Numbered from the stretch's first letter, positions 1-5,931 are shown. The stretch: 7,150 nt of DNA from Desulfobacteraceae bacterium (GCA_029857875.1 JAOUGB010000111.1:1-7150); one strand, 5' to 3'. The notes: generated by a model not told the origin, from the sequence alone. Program-made: numbers and translations.

Positions 1-568
1 ATACCGGGCCTACCTTGACATGCCGTCCGCTTTGCTCGGTTAGATTGTCCCGAATCGCTGCTGCAAATCCGGGGAGAAAAAGGGTTGACTCAGGAGCGAT
101 TTGATCTACATTCTCACGGCTGATTTCCTGCATTACCCGGTCGGCGGTCATAACCTTATAGACAATTGCCATGTCTACAGTATGCCCATCCGTATTCACT
201 ACCAGATACCAGAACGGACTCAATGTGGTGGAAAGTACCGCAGTTAGAACTTCACCGGTGATCTTTGAGTTGCCGGAGACCAGAATCGGTGAATCCTTTT
301 CCGGCTGGTTGATGGGAAAAAGACCCGTAGGGCCGGGGTTGGGGAGCTGCAAAACCTCTACTTCGGGCAGGATCTCATCCGGTTTGACTGCCCAGAGCAG
401 GGAGAAAAAACGCATCCTTGCCATCTTGCAATGTGAGGGTTTGAGTCTCCCGGAGCGAAGTTTTTCCAAAAACTCTTCCCGGCTGTGAAATCCACAGGCC
501 CTGCAGTCATTGGAAGAGATATAAGATTCGACGTTTATTTTTTTCTCATAAAGATCTGCCCGAAGCAT
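1..568 (-). CDS. Corrinoid iron-sulfur protein large subunit-like (AcsC/CdhE-like), lacking the TIM barrel; partial at C-terminus
   Basis: The frame is open from an ATG at 568 to the window edge, giving 189 residues without a stop; AGGAGG lies 5 bases upstream. Residues 20-50 resemble the N-terminal Fe-S domain of the CFeSP large subunit: C22-x2-C25-G-F and C47, but the cysteine expected after CGF-x2 is R30, so only three of four ligands are visible. Residues 79-100 (PTGLFPIN, then SPILVSGN) and 118-189 (YLVVNTDG, TLFLPGFAA, VKVGPV near the edge) resemble the C-terminal corrinoid-binding domain of AcsC/CdhE. In the known subunit a methyltransferase-like TIM barrel of a few hundred residues separates these parts; here only about 30 residues do. 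Known family role: methyl transfer to acetyl-CoA synthase. The role of this short form is unknown; corrinoid binding or interaction with a methyltransferase is inference. The HgcA cap-helix motif NVWCA is absent. Family call fairly sure, function not. Confidence 0.72.
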   Translation of the reverse strand, partial: MLRADLYEKKINVESYISSNDCRACGFHSREEFLEKLRSGRLKPSHCKMARMRFFSLLWAVKPDEILPEVEVLQLPNPGPTGLFPINQPEKDSPILVSGNSKITGEVLTAVLSTTLSPFWYLVVNTDGHTVDMAIVYKVMTADRVMQEISRENVDQIAPESTLFLPGFAAAIRDNLTEQSGRHVKVGPV

Positions 569-573
569 CACAT

Positions 574-579
574 CCTCCT
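574..579 (-). promoter_or_regulatory. Strong Shine-Dalgarno of the corrinoid-like gene
   Basis: Read on the minus strand this is AGGAGG, 5 bases before the ATG at 568. It fixes the start of the left-edge gene. Confidence 0.75.
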
Positions 580-650
580 GCTTTTCTGTTGAATTTGTTT
601 AGCCATCGTAGATATTTTATTGGAAAGTTTTTTTGAAAAAGTCGTAACAC

Positions 651-708
651 TTTAGCCTTTTAAAAACATTGCCGCTTCTTTAAAATCGATTTGTTTCAAA
701 GGACTAAA
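651..708. repeat. Imperfect inverted repeat in the gap between the sirtuin and the corrinoid-like gene
   Basis: The arms are TTTAGCCTTT (from 651) and AAAGGACTAAA (698-708), complementary except for one bulged base, separated by about 38 bases. The 152-base gap (569-720) holds no gene. The hairpin has no clean T-tract, so it is at best a weak terminator or processing signal; AT-rich chance pairing is possible. Confidence 0.25.
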
Positions 709-720
709 CTATTACAAAAA

Positions 721-1473
721 TCAAATATGAAGAAGACGCTCAATTTCGGTAATTAATGTTTTCAGAACTTCTCCGGCCTTTCCCATGATGATATAATCAC
801 TGCTTTCTTTTGAAAGGGGTGTTCTTTCAAGATTGATTTCTATGACCTTCGCTCCGGCCTGCTTTGCAATCAAGGGTATAGAGGCGGCAGGTTGAACACC
901 TGCCGACGTTCCAATGACCAGCATGGTGTCACACGCCGAAGCGGCCATTTCTGATCGCCGCAGACACTGTGGTGGGATCATCTCGCCGAAAAAGATACAT
1001 TCGGGTTTATAAATTCCGCCGCATTCACAGCGTGGAGGAGTTTGTCCGATGTCGATTTTTGTTGTTTCACATCTATTGTTGCATTCCATGCATCGCTGCC
1101 ATGCAAAATTTCCGTGAAATTCGATAACATCCGTATTTCCGGCCATCTGGTGCAGTCCGTCGACATTTTGGGTAATTATCGTTTTTAAGATTCCCAGCTT
1201 CTCGAGTCTGGCCAGTCCTTTATGTGCGTCATTGGGTCTGGCGTTGTCAATGATTCCTTTCATTTCTTTAATCAAAACATCCCAGACCTTGGCCGGATTT
1301 TTCATAAAGGCGTCAATGTGGGCATATTCCATGGGATCGAATCTTTCCCACAATCCACCTTTCCCTCTGAAAGGGGGAATTCCGCTTTCAACGGATATCC
1401 CGGCGCCGGTTAAGGCGACAGCGTTTTTTGATCGGACAAGATCTTCGGCAGCTCGATGAATAAGATCTTTCAT
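721..1473 (-). CDS. Sir2-family NAD-dependent protein deacylase (sirtuin)
   Basis: A 250-residue protein of the usual bacterial sirtuin length (CobB/SrtN type), cytoplasmic. It removes acyl groups from lysines using NAD, releasing nicotinamide and O-acyl-ADP-ribose. Visible motifs: GAGIS (23-27) and ESGIPPFRG (29-37) of the NAD pocket; TQNVDGLHQ (101-109) and catalytic H120 in FHG; a four-cysteine zinc module C128-x2-C131 and C149-x-C151; KPECIFFGE (156-164); GTSAGVQPAA (188-197). The common GIPxFR is GIPPFR. Aligning NPAKVWDVLIKE (59-70) with the matching SIRT5/CobB segment, the Tyr and Arg of the Y-x-x-R acyl-pocket motif are L67 and E70, which argues against a desuccinylase. No clear Shine-Dalgarno is seen; the ATG matches the normal N-terminus. 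It lies 52 bases after the hydrolase, probably in the same unit. Family certain; substrate unknown, acyl-CoA synthetases or other metabolic enzymes being a plausible guess. Confidence 0.95.
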   Translation of the reverse strand: MKDLIHRAAEDLVRSKNAVALTGAGISVESGIPPFRGKGGLWERFDPMEYAHIDAFMKNPAKVWDVLIKEMKGIIDNARPNDAHKGLARLEKLGILKTIITQNVDGLHQMAGNTDVIEFHGNFAWQRCMECNNRCETTKIDIGQTPPRCECGGIYKPECIFFGEMIPPQCLRRSEMAASACDTMLVIGTSAGVQPAASIPLIAKQAGAKVIEINLERTPLSKESSDYIIMGKAGEVLKTLITEIERLLHI

Positions 1474-1525
1474 TTGTTTTTAATTTTTAGGAATAAGTTG
1501 AAAAACTTTACAGGTAAGCATTTAT

Positions 1526-2365
1526 TTATAGCGTCAATGTCATATCGCAGCCTACGGCGAAGCATTCAAGATTGTGGTCTCTGGCAGCGATGGTCCGTCT
1601 GCAAGACTCGACCATTTTATCAACCTGCCGATCGGTTCGCTCCTGGTTTAAATGAAACAGACCAAACTGTTTGACCCCGGCCTCAATGGCAAGATCAAGG
1701 GTTTCTGTAAATACCGAATGTCCCCATTCTATTTTGGAGGGATACTCTTCAGGGGTGTACTCGGCATCATGAATCAAAAGATCAGCACCCTCGGAAAATT
1801 CCATATAATCTTTATACGACAGACCGCCGGGGTGTATAAAACCCAGTTCATTGTCTGTCAGAAAGATAAATGATTTGCCGTCTTCCGTAAATTTATATCC
1901 GCTGCCTTTATCAGGATGGCTAATCGGGATCGGTGTTATGGTAACAGAGCCGATCTCAAACGCCGAGGTAAATGCCTCAACATATTCCATTTTCGCGCTA
2001 ATTTCAGAATATCTTATAGGAAAGCTCGGCGGGGTCATGATTCTGGATAGAATGGTTTCCACGAATTTGCTGTGAAAGGGACATCTGTACATCATGAATT
2101 CAGCCTGTTTTTCATACAGGGGTTTGAAAAAAGGGAATCCCATTAAATGATCCCAGTGGGAATGGGTGAAAATGAGGTTGTACTTGTAGCGGTTTTCATC
2201 GATCAGTTTGCTGCCAAGCCTTCGTATGCCGGTTCCGGCATCGACAATGATAATGTCGTCACTTTTTGTTCTGATTTCCAGACAGGTGGTATCTCCACCA
2301 TATTTGATATATTCTTCCCCTGAAACCGGGATGGAGCCTCGCGACCCCCAGCATTTGATAATCAT
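1526..2365 (-). CDS. Metallo-beta-lactamase-fold hydrolase (RNase Z/PhnP/cyclic phosphodiesterase-like)
   Basis: A 279-residue cytoplasmic MBL-fold protein. It opens with WGSRGSIP and YGGDTTC, typical of the Lactamase_B_2 group annotated as cyclic nucleotide or other phosphodiesterases. Metal ligands in order: H68-S-H70-W-D72-H73, H150 (ISHPD), D171 (LTDNE) or D200 (IHDAEYT), and H238 (LFH). The last motif, LFHLNQERTD, differs from the LFHHDP-x-RTD common in relatives, so a second His-Asp pair is lost. It probably hydrolyses a phosphodiester or similar bond; the substrate cannot be read from sequence. The start is set at the ATG at 2365: AAGGA (2372-2376) lies 6 bases upstream. A TTG at 2371, overlapping the preceding stop, would give two extra residues but would directly abut the Shine-Dalgarno. 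Only 2 bases separate it from the methyltransferase, implying coupled translation. Confidence 0.9.
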   Translation of the reverse strand: MIIKCWGSRGSIPVSGEEYIKYGGDTTCLEIRTKSDDIIIVDAGTGIRRLGSKLIDENRYKYNLIFTHSHWDHLMGFPFFKPLYEKQAEFMMYRCPFHSKFVETILSRIMTPPSFPIRYSEISAKMEYVEAFTSAFEIGSVTITPIPISHPDKGSGYKFTEDGKSFIFLTDNELGFIHPGGLSYKDYMEFSEGADLLIHDAEYTPEEYPSKIEWGHSVFTETLDLAIEAGVKQFGLFHLNQERTDRQVDKMVESCRRTIAARDHNLECFAVGCDMTLTL

Positions 2366-2367
2366 TG

Positions 2368-3237
2368 TCAATCCTTCTTTCCCAAAAAGGTATGCCAGAT
2401 ACCGTCACATTCCCAAGTCTTAATGATGTTTATCCGATTCCGGGATAAATTAAAGCTCACATCCCTTGCCTGGCTTCTCAGCAGACCGGAGAGAATGAAC
2501 CACTTTTTATTATAAAAACCTTGGGAAGCGGTTAGATGTTTCATAACATCATAGTGGATGTTTGCTATCACAAGATCCGAAGGTGAGTCAATAAAATCCT
2601 CTGCTCGTCCTTGGGTGACCAGAATTCTATTTTCCAAGCTGTTTAGGCGTACATTTCGCAATGCCGTATTTGCGGCTAAAAAATTAAAGTCAACGGCAAG
2701 CGTACTTCTGCATCCAAGGAGGGATGCAGCCAATGCAAGAATTCCCGTCCCTGTCCCGATATCTATAGCAAACTCTATGCAATCACGCAAGAATACCATT
2801 TCTAGTGCTTCGAGACAGTCTCGTGTTGTGGTATGTAAACCATTGCCGAATACAACACCGGGATCAAGCAAAATGGTAAGTTCTTTATGACAAAAGTTCA
2901 TTTTCTTTCCATTTTTTCTCCATGGTGGAACAATAAAAAATCGACCGATTCTTTCAGGAGCTGTTTTACCTCCCTGCCATTGGTCATATGTCATATGAAA
3001 TTCATCGAGAAGGGCCAAACCGGGATTGGAACTGAGTATTTTTGAGACTTCGTCCGGGGAAGGTTTGGAAAAAAAGAGAAAAGAAAAATCATCTTCCTGC
3101 CAGTTGCCGATAAAATCGCTTCCACATATTTTATTGCCAGGTTTCAATCGGCCATGGAGATAGTAGATATAGAGTTCTTTGTAAGGGTTGTCCGTAAATT
3201 CTTTCCGATCTTTGAAGCGGTGTGCTGTTTTAGTCAT
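2368..3237 (-). CDS. PrmA-like SAM-dependent methyltransferase (ribosomal protein L11 methyltransferase family)
   Basis: A protein of about 289 residues with PrmA architecture: a divergent N-terminal part (1-60), a linker containing TYDQWQ and RFFIVPPW (residues 83-106) like the DW...W...I-x-P-W region of PrmA, then a Rossmann methyltransferase. DPGVVFGNGLHTTT (125-138) corresponds to the PrmA signature DPGxAFGTGTHPTT; DIGTGTGILALAA (159-171) is the SAM-binding motif I; VDF near 182 is the acidic motif II; VIANI (223-227) is the N-I motif near the active site. Known PrmA trimethylates ribosomal protein L11. The Thr-to-Asn and Thr-to-Leu changes in the signature and the weak N-terminal domain leave open a different protein substrate. 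Start uncertain: ATG at 3237 is chosen; a TTG at 3276 would add 13 residues and overlap the CBS gene by 20 bases. Neither has a good Shine-Dalgarno. Confidence 0.82.
   Translation of the reverse strand: MTKTAHRFKDRKEFTDNPYKELYIYYLHGRLKPGNKICGSDFIGNWQEDDFSFLFFSKPSPDEVSKILSSNPGLALLDEFHMTYDQWQGGKTAPERIGRFFIVPPWRKNGKKMNFCHKELTILLDPGVVFGNGLHTTTRDCLEALEMVFLRDCIEFAIDIGTGTGILALAASLLGCRSTLAVDFNFLAANTALRNVRLNSLENRILVTQGRAEDFIDSPSDLVIANIHYDVMKHLTASQGFYNKKWFILSGLLRSQARDVSFNLSRNRINIIKTWECDGIWHTFLGKKD
2372..2376 (-). promoter_or_regulatory. Shine-Dalgarno that decides the hydrolase start
   Basis: AAGGA on the minus strand, inside the last codons of the methyltransferase. It is 6 bases from the ATG at 2365 but 0 bases from the TTG at 2371, which favours the ATG. 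Confidence 0.6.
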
Positions 3238-3256
3238 TTTCGAGGGAACAATCCAT

Positions 3257-3907
3257 CTACCAGTCCATGGGGTCAAGCAATGTAAACCCCATTTTTTTTA
3301 GTTTTCTTTTTAACGGCCCGATATTTTGGGTCAAGAGATACGGAAAAACAGCCCGCTTTCCCTTTTCCCAGTATCTTGAAACCAGAACACTCCCGAATGA
3401 GATGTTCTCTTCGGAAATGGCATCAACAATTTTTTTCATTTGTCCGATTTTATTCTCTACGATAATGCACAGAAGCGTTCCGGGCTCTTCTAAGCCCAGA
3501 ACATTGATAAACTCACGTAAAAGATCACGGACGGAAATAATACCTACAAGTTTTTGTTGTTCGACAACGACGGGAAGTGCTCCGAAATGTTTTTTGTGTA
3601 ATAAAATAAGCGCGTCTTGAATGGTGTCTATAGGAGAAATGGTAACAGGATTTTTTGTCATGATATCTTTTATTTTACACTTAGAAAAACGTTTCCATTC
3701 TTCCGGGCTATTTTCTTGGGCCAAACGAGAAGACGGCAATACGCTTCTAATATCGCGATCCGTGACGATTCCAATGAGTCGATTATTCTCATCGACCACA
3801 GGAAGATGGCGAAAGAGATGTTTTGACATTTTTTCCTGTGCTTGTGAGATATCAGCATCTTTGTCAATGGTAACAACATTTCTGGTCATTACTTTGCTGA
3901 TAAACAT
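3257..3907 (-). CDS. AcuB-like protein with two CBS domains and a C-terminal ACT-like domain
   Basis: A 216-residue soluble protein, close to the length of Bacillus AcuB. CBS1 spans about 1-57 (VMTRNVVTI, LPVVDENNRLIGIVTDRDI) and CBS2 about 78-134 (IMTKNPVTI, LPVVVEQQKLVGIISVRDL). Residues 139-213 start with GLEEPGTLLCIIVENKIGQM, then a helix and strand typical of an ACT-type domain, matching the AcuB layout. CBS pairs bind adenine nucleotides (AMP, ATP, SAM and the like), so a sensor or regulator of a partner protein is the likely role; no catalytic residues are expected. In Bacillus, acuB lies beside acuC, and here the gene follows an HDAC-family deacetylase by 78 bases, which fits. The start ATG at 3907 has GGAGG (3913-3917) 5 bases upstream. 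Domain call firm; ligand and partner unknown. Confidence 0.9.
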   Translation of the reverse strand: MFISKVMTRNVVTIDKDADISQAQEKMSKHLFRHLPVVDENNRLIGIVTDRDIRSVLPSSRLAQENSPEEWKRFSKCKIKDIMTKNPVTISPIDTIQDALILLHKKHFGALPVVVEQQKLVGIISVRDLLREFINVLGLEEPGTLLCIIVENKIGQMKKIVDAISEENISFGSVLVSRYWEKGKRAVFPYLLTQNIGPLKRKLKKMGFTLLDPMDW

Positions 3908-3912
3908 TTTAG

Positions 3913-3917
3913 CCTCC
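3913..3917 (-). promoter_or_regulatory. Strong Shine-Dalgarno of the CBS-ACT gene
   Basis: GGAGG on the minus strand, 5 bases before the ATG at 3907. It suggests independent, efficient initiation at the head of the CBS/methyltransferase/hydrolase group. Confidence 0.7.
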
Positions 3918-3962
3918 GATGATGATAAACTTTGTCTAACAGGGTTGTGACGAATTTTATGT

Positions 3963-3984
3963 TTTTACAGTAAAACGCTTTACT
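3963..3984. promoter_or_regulatory. Overlapping palindromes built from TTTAC half-sites; candidate operator
   Basis: TTTTACAGTAAAA (3963-3975) is a perfect dyad around one A, and AGTAAAACGCTTTACT (3969-3984) is a second dyad sharing its middle arm, so three half-sites occur in alternating orientation. The site lies just after the deacetylase stop and about 60 bases upstream of the CBS-ACT start. No T-tract follows on the minus strand, so a classical terminator is unlikely. A regulator-binding site for the CBS-ACT unit is inference; the AT-rich setting makes chance possible. Confidence 0.35.
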
Positions 3985-3985
3985 T

Positions 3986-4936
3986 TCAAATACTCAATAG
4001 AACTTTGACATGGTTTGCCGCCAGTTCCGGAAGGCGCTTAAGGCAGTATCCCCCCTCAAGTACGGAAATCACTCTCCCGTTTGAGTAAAGTTCGGCCAGG
4101 GCGACGATCCTTTCCATTATCCTTGTATATCCTTGTGTTGACAGTTTTATATCTGACATATCGTCGTCAACATGGGCATCAAATCCTGCCGATACGATGA
4201 TCACTTCAGGACTGAAGGCTTCTATAACCGGGATGAGGTCCCTTTGTATAAGTCCCAAGTATTCTTTGTCTCCGTCACCCGGCAAAACCGGGTAGTTTCG
4301 TGTCGATCCGTCCCCTTCACCACTACCGGTTTCAAAAGCACGCCCGGTTCCGGGAAACGCGAATGTCGGATGCTGATGAATGGAGTAGTAGAACACATCG
4401 GGATCTTCCTCGAAAATGTGCTGGGTGCCGTTACCATGATGAACATCAAAATCGACGATTCCAACCCTTTGTATGCCCCATTCTATTTGTAGATATCTGG
4501 CGGCTATTGCAGCATTATTAAAATAGCAGAATCCCATGGCATGGTCATATTCCGCATGATGACCGGGGGGTCTGACGGCGCAGAAAACATTGTCCAGTTT
4601 GCCCGTCATTACTCGTCCTGCGGCATCAAGAACGCCACCAACGGCCAGAAGGGCAGTCTCAAAAGTTTCAGCGCACATCTGGTTGTCCGGATAATCAAGC
4701 ATTGAATTGCCCGCGCGGCAAGCAGCTTCAAAGCGTTCGATATAATGTTTTGCATGGACGGTTTCGATCCATTTTAGATCCGCCCGACTGGCCTGGATTA
4801 TGGTCAGCTTTGAAAGAAGATCGGCATCTTTTATCCCTTGACAGATGGCCTTGAGTCTTTCGGGTGATTCAGGATGACCGGGTCCAGTGTCGTGGAGCAG
4901 ATATCTTTCATCATACAAAAACCCTGTTTTTTTCAT
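3986..4936 (-). CDS. HDAC-family zinc-dependent deacetylase, class II type
   Basis: A 316-residue single-domain arginase/deacetylase-fold enzyme, cytoplasmic, expected to hydrolyse acetyl-lysine or acetylpolyamine amide bonds with zinc. Motifs: HPESPERL (21-28); RPPGHHA (122-128) with the catalytic pair H126-H127; GFCYFNN (135-141); VDFDVHHGNGTQ (161-172) supplying zinc ligands D164 and H166; SAGFDAH (249-255) supplying D253; LEGGY (293-297) with catalytic Y297. All core residues are intact, so it should be active. The RPPGHHA...GFCYFNN and DFDVHHGNGTQ style is that of class II bacterial homologues (HDAH, acetylpolyamine amidohydrolase relatives), not of class I AcuC, although the adjoining AcuB-like gene recalls acuBC. 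It starts 15 bases after the cooC stop without a good Shine-Dalgarno, suggesting translation coupled to cooC. Substrate unknown; protein deacetylation in acetyl-CoA metabolism is inferred from neighbours. Confidence 0.94.
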   Translation of the reverse strand: MKKTGFLYDERYLLHDTGPGHPESPERLKAICQGIKDADLLSKLTIIQASRADLKWIETVHAKHYIERFEAACRAGNSMLDYPDNQMCAETFETALLAVGGVLDAAGRVMTGKLDNVFCAVRPPGHHAEYDHAMGFCYFNNAAIAARYLQIEWGIQRVGIVDFDVHHGNGTQHIFEEDPDVFYYSIHQHPTFAFPGTGRAFETGSGEGDGSTRNYPVLPGDGDKEYLGLIQRDLIPVIEAFSPEVIIVSAGFDAHVDDDMSDIKLSTQGYTRIMERIVALAELYSNGRVISVLEGGYCLKRLPELAANHVKVLLSI

Positions 4937-4951
4937 TTATTTCAAAAGGGG

Positions 4952-5701
4952 CTATGGAATTATTTTATCGAATATTTCAAATGCAGCCTTAACCGCTTGA
5001 TTGTCTTCCGGAATTTCAATGGTCGGGCGCCCGTTTAAATCATATTCATATACGTCGTTATCTTCAGGTATGGTCCCGGCAATCTCCAGGCCATTTTTTT
5101 TAACCATATTTAAAACCGCGTCAGACGGAGCGTCTTTAACCTGGTTGATGATGAGGTAGCTTTTGGAAACACCGATGTTCAGATTTTTTGCCAAATCATT
5201 AATCCGAATGGCTGCTTGAAGGCCGCGACGGGAAGTGTCCGAAACAATGAGAAGAACGTCTACGTTGCTGGTGGTCAAGCGGCTGATATGTTCCATTCCA
5301 GCCTCATTATCCATAACGATATAAGGATAGTTTCCGGTCAATTTTTCCAGAAATCCTGTCAAAAGCGTATTTGCGGCACAATAGCATCCCGGACCTTCAG
5401 GCTGTCCCATAACAACGAGGTCGAATCCTTCGTCCTCCACAACCGCCTGCTGCAGTTTCATGTTCATGAAAATGTCCTTTGTCATTCCGCTGGGCACGAC
5501 TCCTTTTTTCATTTCTTCACGGGCGTTGCCAAGGGTATCTGTAACTTCAAGACCACAGACTTCATTTAGGTTTGCGTTACTGTCGGCATCCACTGCAAGG
5601 ATGGGTGTCTTATCCATCTTTACCAGGTATTTGATAAGCATTCCCGCAACAGTTGTTTTCCCGGTGCCTCCTTTACCTGCGAGTGCAATTGAAAACGTCA
5701 T
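4952..5701 (-). CDS. cooC: CooC-type ATPase for nickel insertion into carbon monoxide dehydrogenase
   Basis: A 249-residue MinD/SIMIBI-class P-loop ATPase, usual length for CooC. The deviant Walker A is GKGGTGKTT (9-17), with the early lysine K10 that marks dimerising members. VDADSNANL (37-45) is the switch I/A' region, G-P-G-C106-Y-C108 is the CooC C-x-C metal motif that binds nickel or zinc at the dimer interface, and VMDNEAGMEHISR (129-141) holds the Walker B aspartate D131. Known role: ATP-dependent maturation of the Ni-Fe-S C-cluster of CODH; relatives (AcsF) serve the CODH/acetyl-CoA synthase complex, and sequence alone does not separate the two. The CODH structural gene is not in this window. 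ATG at 5701 has AAGGA (5713-5717) 11 bases upstream, a little far. It is the first gene of the minus-strand series. Confidence 0.92.
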   Translation of the reverse strand: MTFSIALAGKGGTGKTTVAGMLIKYLVKMDKTPILAVDADSNANLNEVCGLEVTDTLGNAREEMKKGVVPSGMTKDIFMNMKLQQAVVEDEGFDLVVMGQPEGPGCYCAANTLLTGFLEKLTGNYPYIVMDNEAGMEHISRLTTSNVDVLLIVSDTSRRGLQAAIRINDLAKNLNIGVSKSYLIINQVKDAPSDAVLNMVKKNGLEIAGTIPEDNDVYEYDLNGRPTIEIPEDNQAVKAAFEIFDKIIP

Positions 5702-5866
5702 GGTATCTAATTTCCTTTCTAAAATATTATTAATATCTTATTTAAAAATTAACATTTATTTTTTGCTTTTTACGAAACCATCATATTTAAACTATAACAA
5801 TTTTTTTTAATTATTCCAGTTGAAAGTTTCCGTCAAGCTCCTTTTAGGTTTTTAGCATTTAAGACA

Positions 5867-5889
5867 TCGAGATATTTGCAACTGCTCGA
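5867..5889. promoter_or_regulatory. 23-base dyad around TTGCAA; candidate operator
   Basis: The arms TCGAG (5867-5871) and CTCGA (5885-5889) are exact inverted complements and flank a central TTGCAA (5876-5881) that is itself a palindrome nearly on the dyad axis. This nested symmetry in a divergent promoter region fits a dimeric regulator site. No known regulator consensus is claimed. Confidence 0.35.
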
Positions 5890-5891
5890 CC
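5876..5891 (-). promoter_or_regulatory. Possible sigma-54-type promoter for cooC
   Basis: Read on the minus strand the site is TGG-TCGAGCAG-TTGCA, with GG and GC exactly 10 bases apart as in the -24/-12 sigma-54 consensus TGGCACG-N4-TTGCA. The CACG part of the -24 box is not matched. It would start transcription near 5866, leaving a leader of about 165 bases. It overlaps the dyad described separately, so it may be only an operator. Confidence 0.25.
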
Positions 5892-5903
5892 ACCTCAAAC
5901 TCC

Positions 5904-5931
5904 TTGCAATAGATTCTAGCATATGTTAAAT
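5904..5931 (+). promoter_or_regulatory. Weak sigma-70-like promoter candidate for the acyl-CoA dehydrogenase
   Basis: TTGCAA (5904-5909) and TTAAAT (5926-5931) are separated by 16 bases; each matches four of six consensus positions. The position, about 40 bases before the start codon, is right, but AT-rich DNA gives such matches often. Confidence 0.22.

Noticed and set aside
171..488. Plus-strand open frame of 105 codons
   Set aside because: It lies wholly inside the minus-strand corrinoid-like gene, has no Shine-Dalgarno, and its translation resembles nothing recognisable.
1..568. HgcA, the mercury-methylating corrinoid protein
   Set aside because: HgcA shares the corrinoid fold but needs the NVWCA-type cap-helix motif and C-terminal membrane helices. 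The matching place here reads HTVDMAIVYK, the protein has an N-terminal cysteine motif, and the surrounding blocks fit AcsC/CdhE better.
651..708. Rho-independent terminator after the sirtuin gene
   Set aside because: The arms are AT-rich with a bulge and a loop of about 38 bases, and no run of T follows on the minus strand.
2558..2890. Plus-strand open frame of 110 codons opposite the PrmA-like gene
   Set aside because: It is the complement of a clearly conserved methyltransferase; the composition is arginine/serine-rich as expected of antisense reading.
3986..4936. True AcuC orthologue
   Set aside because: Motifs around the active site (RPPGHHA, GFCYFNN, DFDVHHGNGTQ) follow class II homologues, whereas AcuC is class I. 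Only the neighbourhood resembles acuBC, so no symbol is given.
5216..5810. Two overlapping plus-strand open frames opposite cooC
   Set aside because: Both run antisense to the conserved CooC motifs and one extends into AT-rich spacer; neither has a ribosome-binding site or a family resemblance.
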